Below, piece after piece: positions 63,560-64,000 of a stretch of DNA of 64,000 nucleotides. The notes below the pieces were generated by a model. The model worked only from the letters and a program-made list of their open reading frames with translations, was not told the origin of the DNA and made no database searches. Both the position numbers and the translations under genes were made by a program. Every line of letters starts with the position of its first letter. The first letter of the stretch is position 1. Source of the DNA: Comamonadaceae bacterium (GTDB taxonomy: Bacteria; Pseudomonadota; Gammaproteobacteria; Burkholderiales; Burkholderiaceae_C); contig CANBWP010000011.1 of assembly GCA_947373185.1 (NCBI GenBank), positions 1 to 64,000 of the forward strand, given 5' to 3'.

Positions 63560-64000
63560 TTAGAACTTGATCAACACACCCAGACCCAAGTTGGTGGTTT
63601 TGCCACCCACTGCGCTGGAAGCAAATGTTGCGCTGTCGTTGGAATGGTTCAAACCATACATGGCAAACAAACCAATGTTCTTGTCATAGTTGTACTTGGC
63701 GCCCAAGCTGGTCAACGTACCGCCTTGACCTGTTGTTGAGCAAGCTGCACCACCTAACAAAGCACATGTACCGGCTGCACCACTGGCGTAGTTGGCGGCC
63801 ACATTCCATTGTGAACCAATGGCGTAGTCAGCACTGACTTGCCATGTGTTGGTTTTGTAGCTTTGGAATTTGCCTGTTGTCACAGCGGATTCTGTGTAAT
63901 TCAGGGTTGCAAAGTCTGCTGCCAATTGCAAAGGACCGCTCTTATAGCCAAAGCTCATGCGAGTGGCTGTGTCTTTGGAGTGGGGGTTTCTGTTAAGGAT
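63560..64000 (-). CDS. Gram-negative general porin, 3' part (runs off the window)
   Basis: The frame is open to the window edge: upstream of the ORF-track ATG it reads RNPHSKDTATR, so that ATG is internal and the gene is partial. The visible ~146 residues are porin beta-strands (MSFGYKSGPLQLA, WQVSADYAIG, LGVLIKF) and end in phenylalanine, the signal for outer-membrane assembly by the BAM complex. It matches Burkholderiales OmpC-like porins of ~330-380 residues, so more than half lies outside the window. Confidence 0.9.
   Translation of the reverse strand: MLNRNPHSKDTATRMSFGYKSGPLQLAADFATLNYTESAVTTGKFQSYKTNTWQVSADYAIGSQWNVAANYASGAAGTCALLGGAACSTTGQGGTLTSLGAKYNYDKNIGLFAMYGLNHSNDSATFASSAVGGKTTNLGLGVLIKF

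Overview
The window looks like a chromosomal segment from a Gram-negative betaproteobacterium of the order Burkholderiales, most likely family Comamonadaceae. The evidence is the replication-origin gene order (mnmE-yidC-yidD-rnpA-rpmH on one strand, then dnaA-dnaN-gyrB on the other), the lptC-kdsC-kdsD block for lipopolysaccharide, and the abundance of Bug/TctC-type binding proteins. I can place it no more precisely by eye. I see no tRNA, rRNA, CRISPR array, insertion sequence or prophage gene.

Bases 1-27,140 are housekeeping. They hold an RRM protein with a glycine-rich tail; an SDR; lptC/kdsC/kdsD; apt; an ABC exporter; mnmE, yidC, yidD, rnpA and rpmH (rpmH is missing from the ORF track); a candidate oriC; dnaA, dnaN and gyrB; an EamA exporter; a low-affinity iron permease family protein; yajC-secD-secF; dprA; def-fmt-azlC-azlD; pgk with a strong terminator; and a fatty-acid desaturase. 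Coding direction flips at the rpmH/dnaA gap, as expected at a replication origin.

Bases 27,400-57,900 are an accessory catabolic island. First comes a co-oriented run of MmgE/PrpD, a complete tripartite tricarboxylate transporter (tctC-tctB-tctA), a second MmgE/PrpD, an SDR without its catalytic Ser/Tyr, and an AbrB-family membrane protein. Next are two near-duplicate LigXa/phthalate-dioxygenase-type Rieske oxygenases, an orphan TctC protein, a Rieske ferredoxin and a zinc alcohol dehydrogenase. A metal section follows: a CobW GTPase, NikR, a NiCoT nickel/cobalt permease, and an EutA-like ATPase with histidine-rich ends but no ethanolamine lyase nearby. This section runs into an oxygenase reductase and an IclR regulator. 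Divergent from iclR is a long operon: ABC permease, ATPase, three cupin proteins, two binding proteins (one Tat, one Sec), an MFS carrier and a Tat-tagged thiamine-diphosphate enzyme. Five copies of one inverted repeat (GTTCC-N7-RGAAC) lie in front of both oxygenases, the orphan TctC gene and on both sides of the iclR/permease gap. I infer that they are the operators of the local IclR regulator and that these genes form one regulon. The substrate is unknown. This regulon, with its EutA-like protein and cupins, is my best candidate for an undescribed system.

Bases 57,900-64,000 hold a respiratory or extracellular-electron-transfer module. A NapC/NirT-type tetrahaem cytochrome shares an operon with a response regulator and a TctE-like sensor kinase. 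Divergent from it are a Cyc2-like fused monohaem cytochrome/outer-membrane barrel and a soluble cytochrome c. Another monohaem cytochrome c follows on the opposite strand. A Spy-like small Gly/Met-rich protein converges on the kinase, and the 3' half of a general porin runs off the window edge. A perfect 16-bp inverted repeat sits between the two divergent cytochrome genes.
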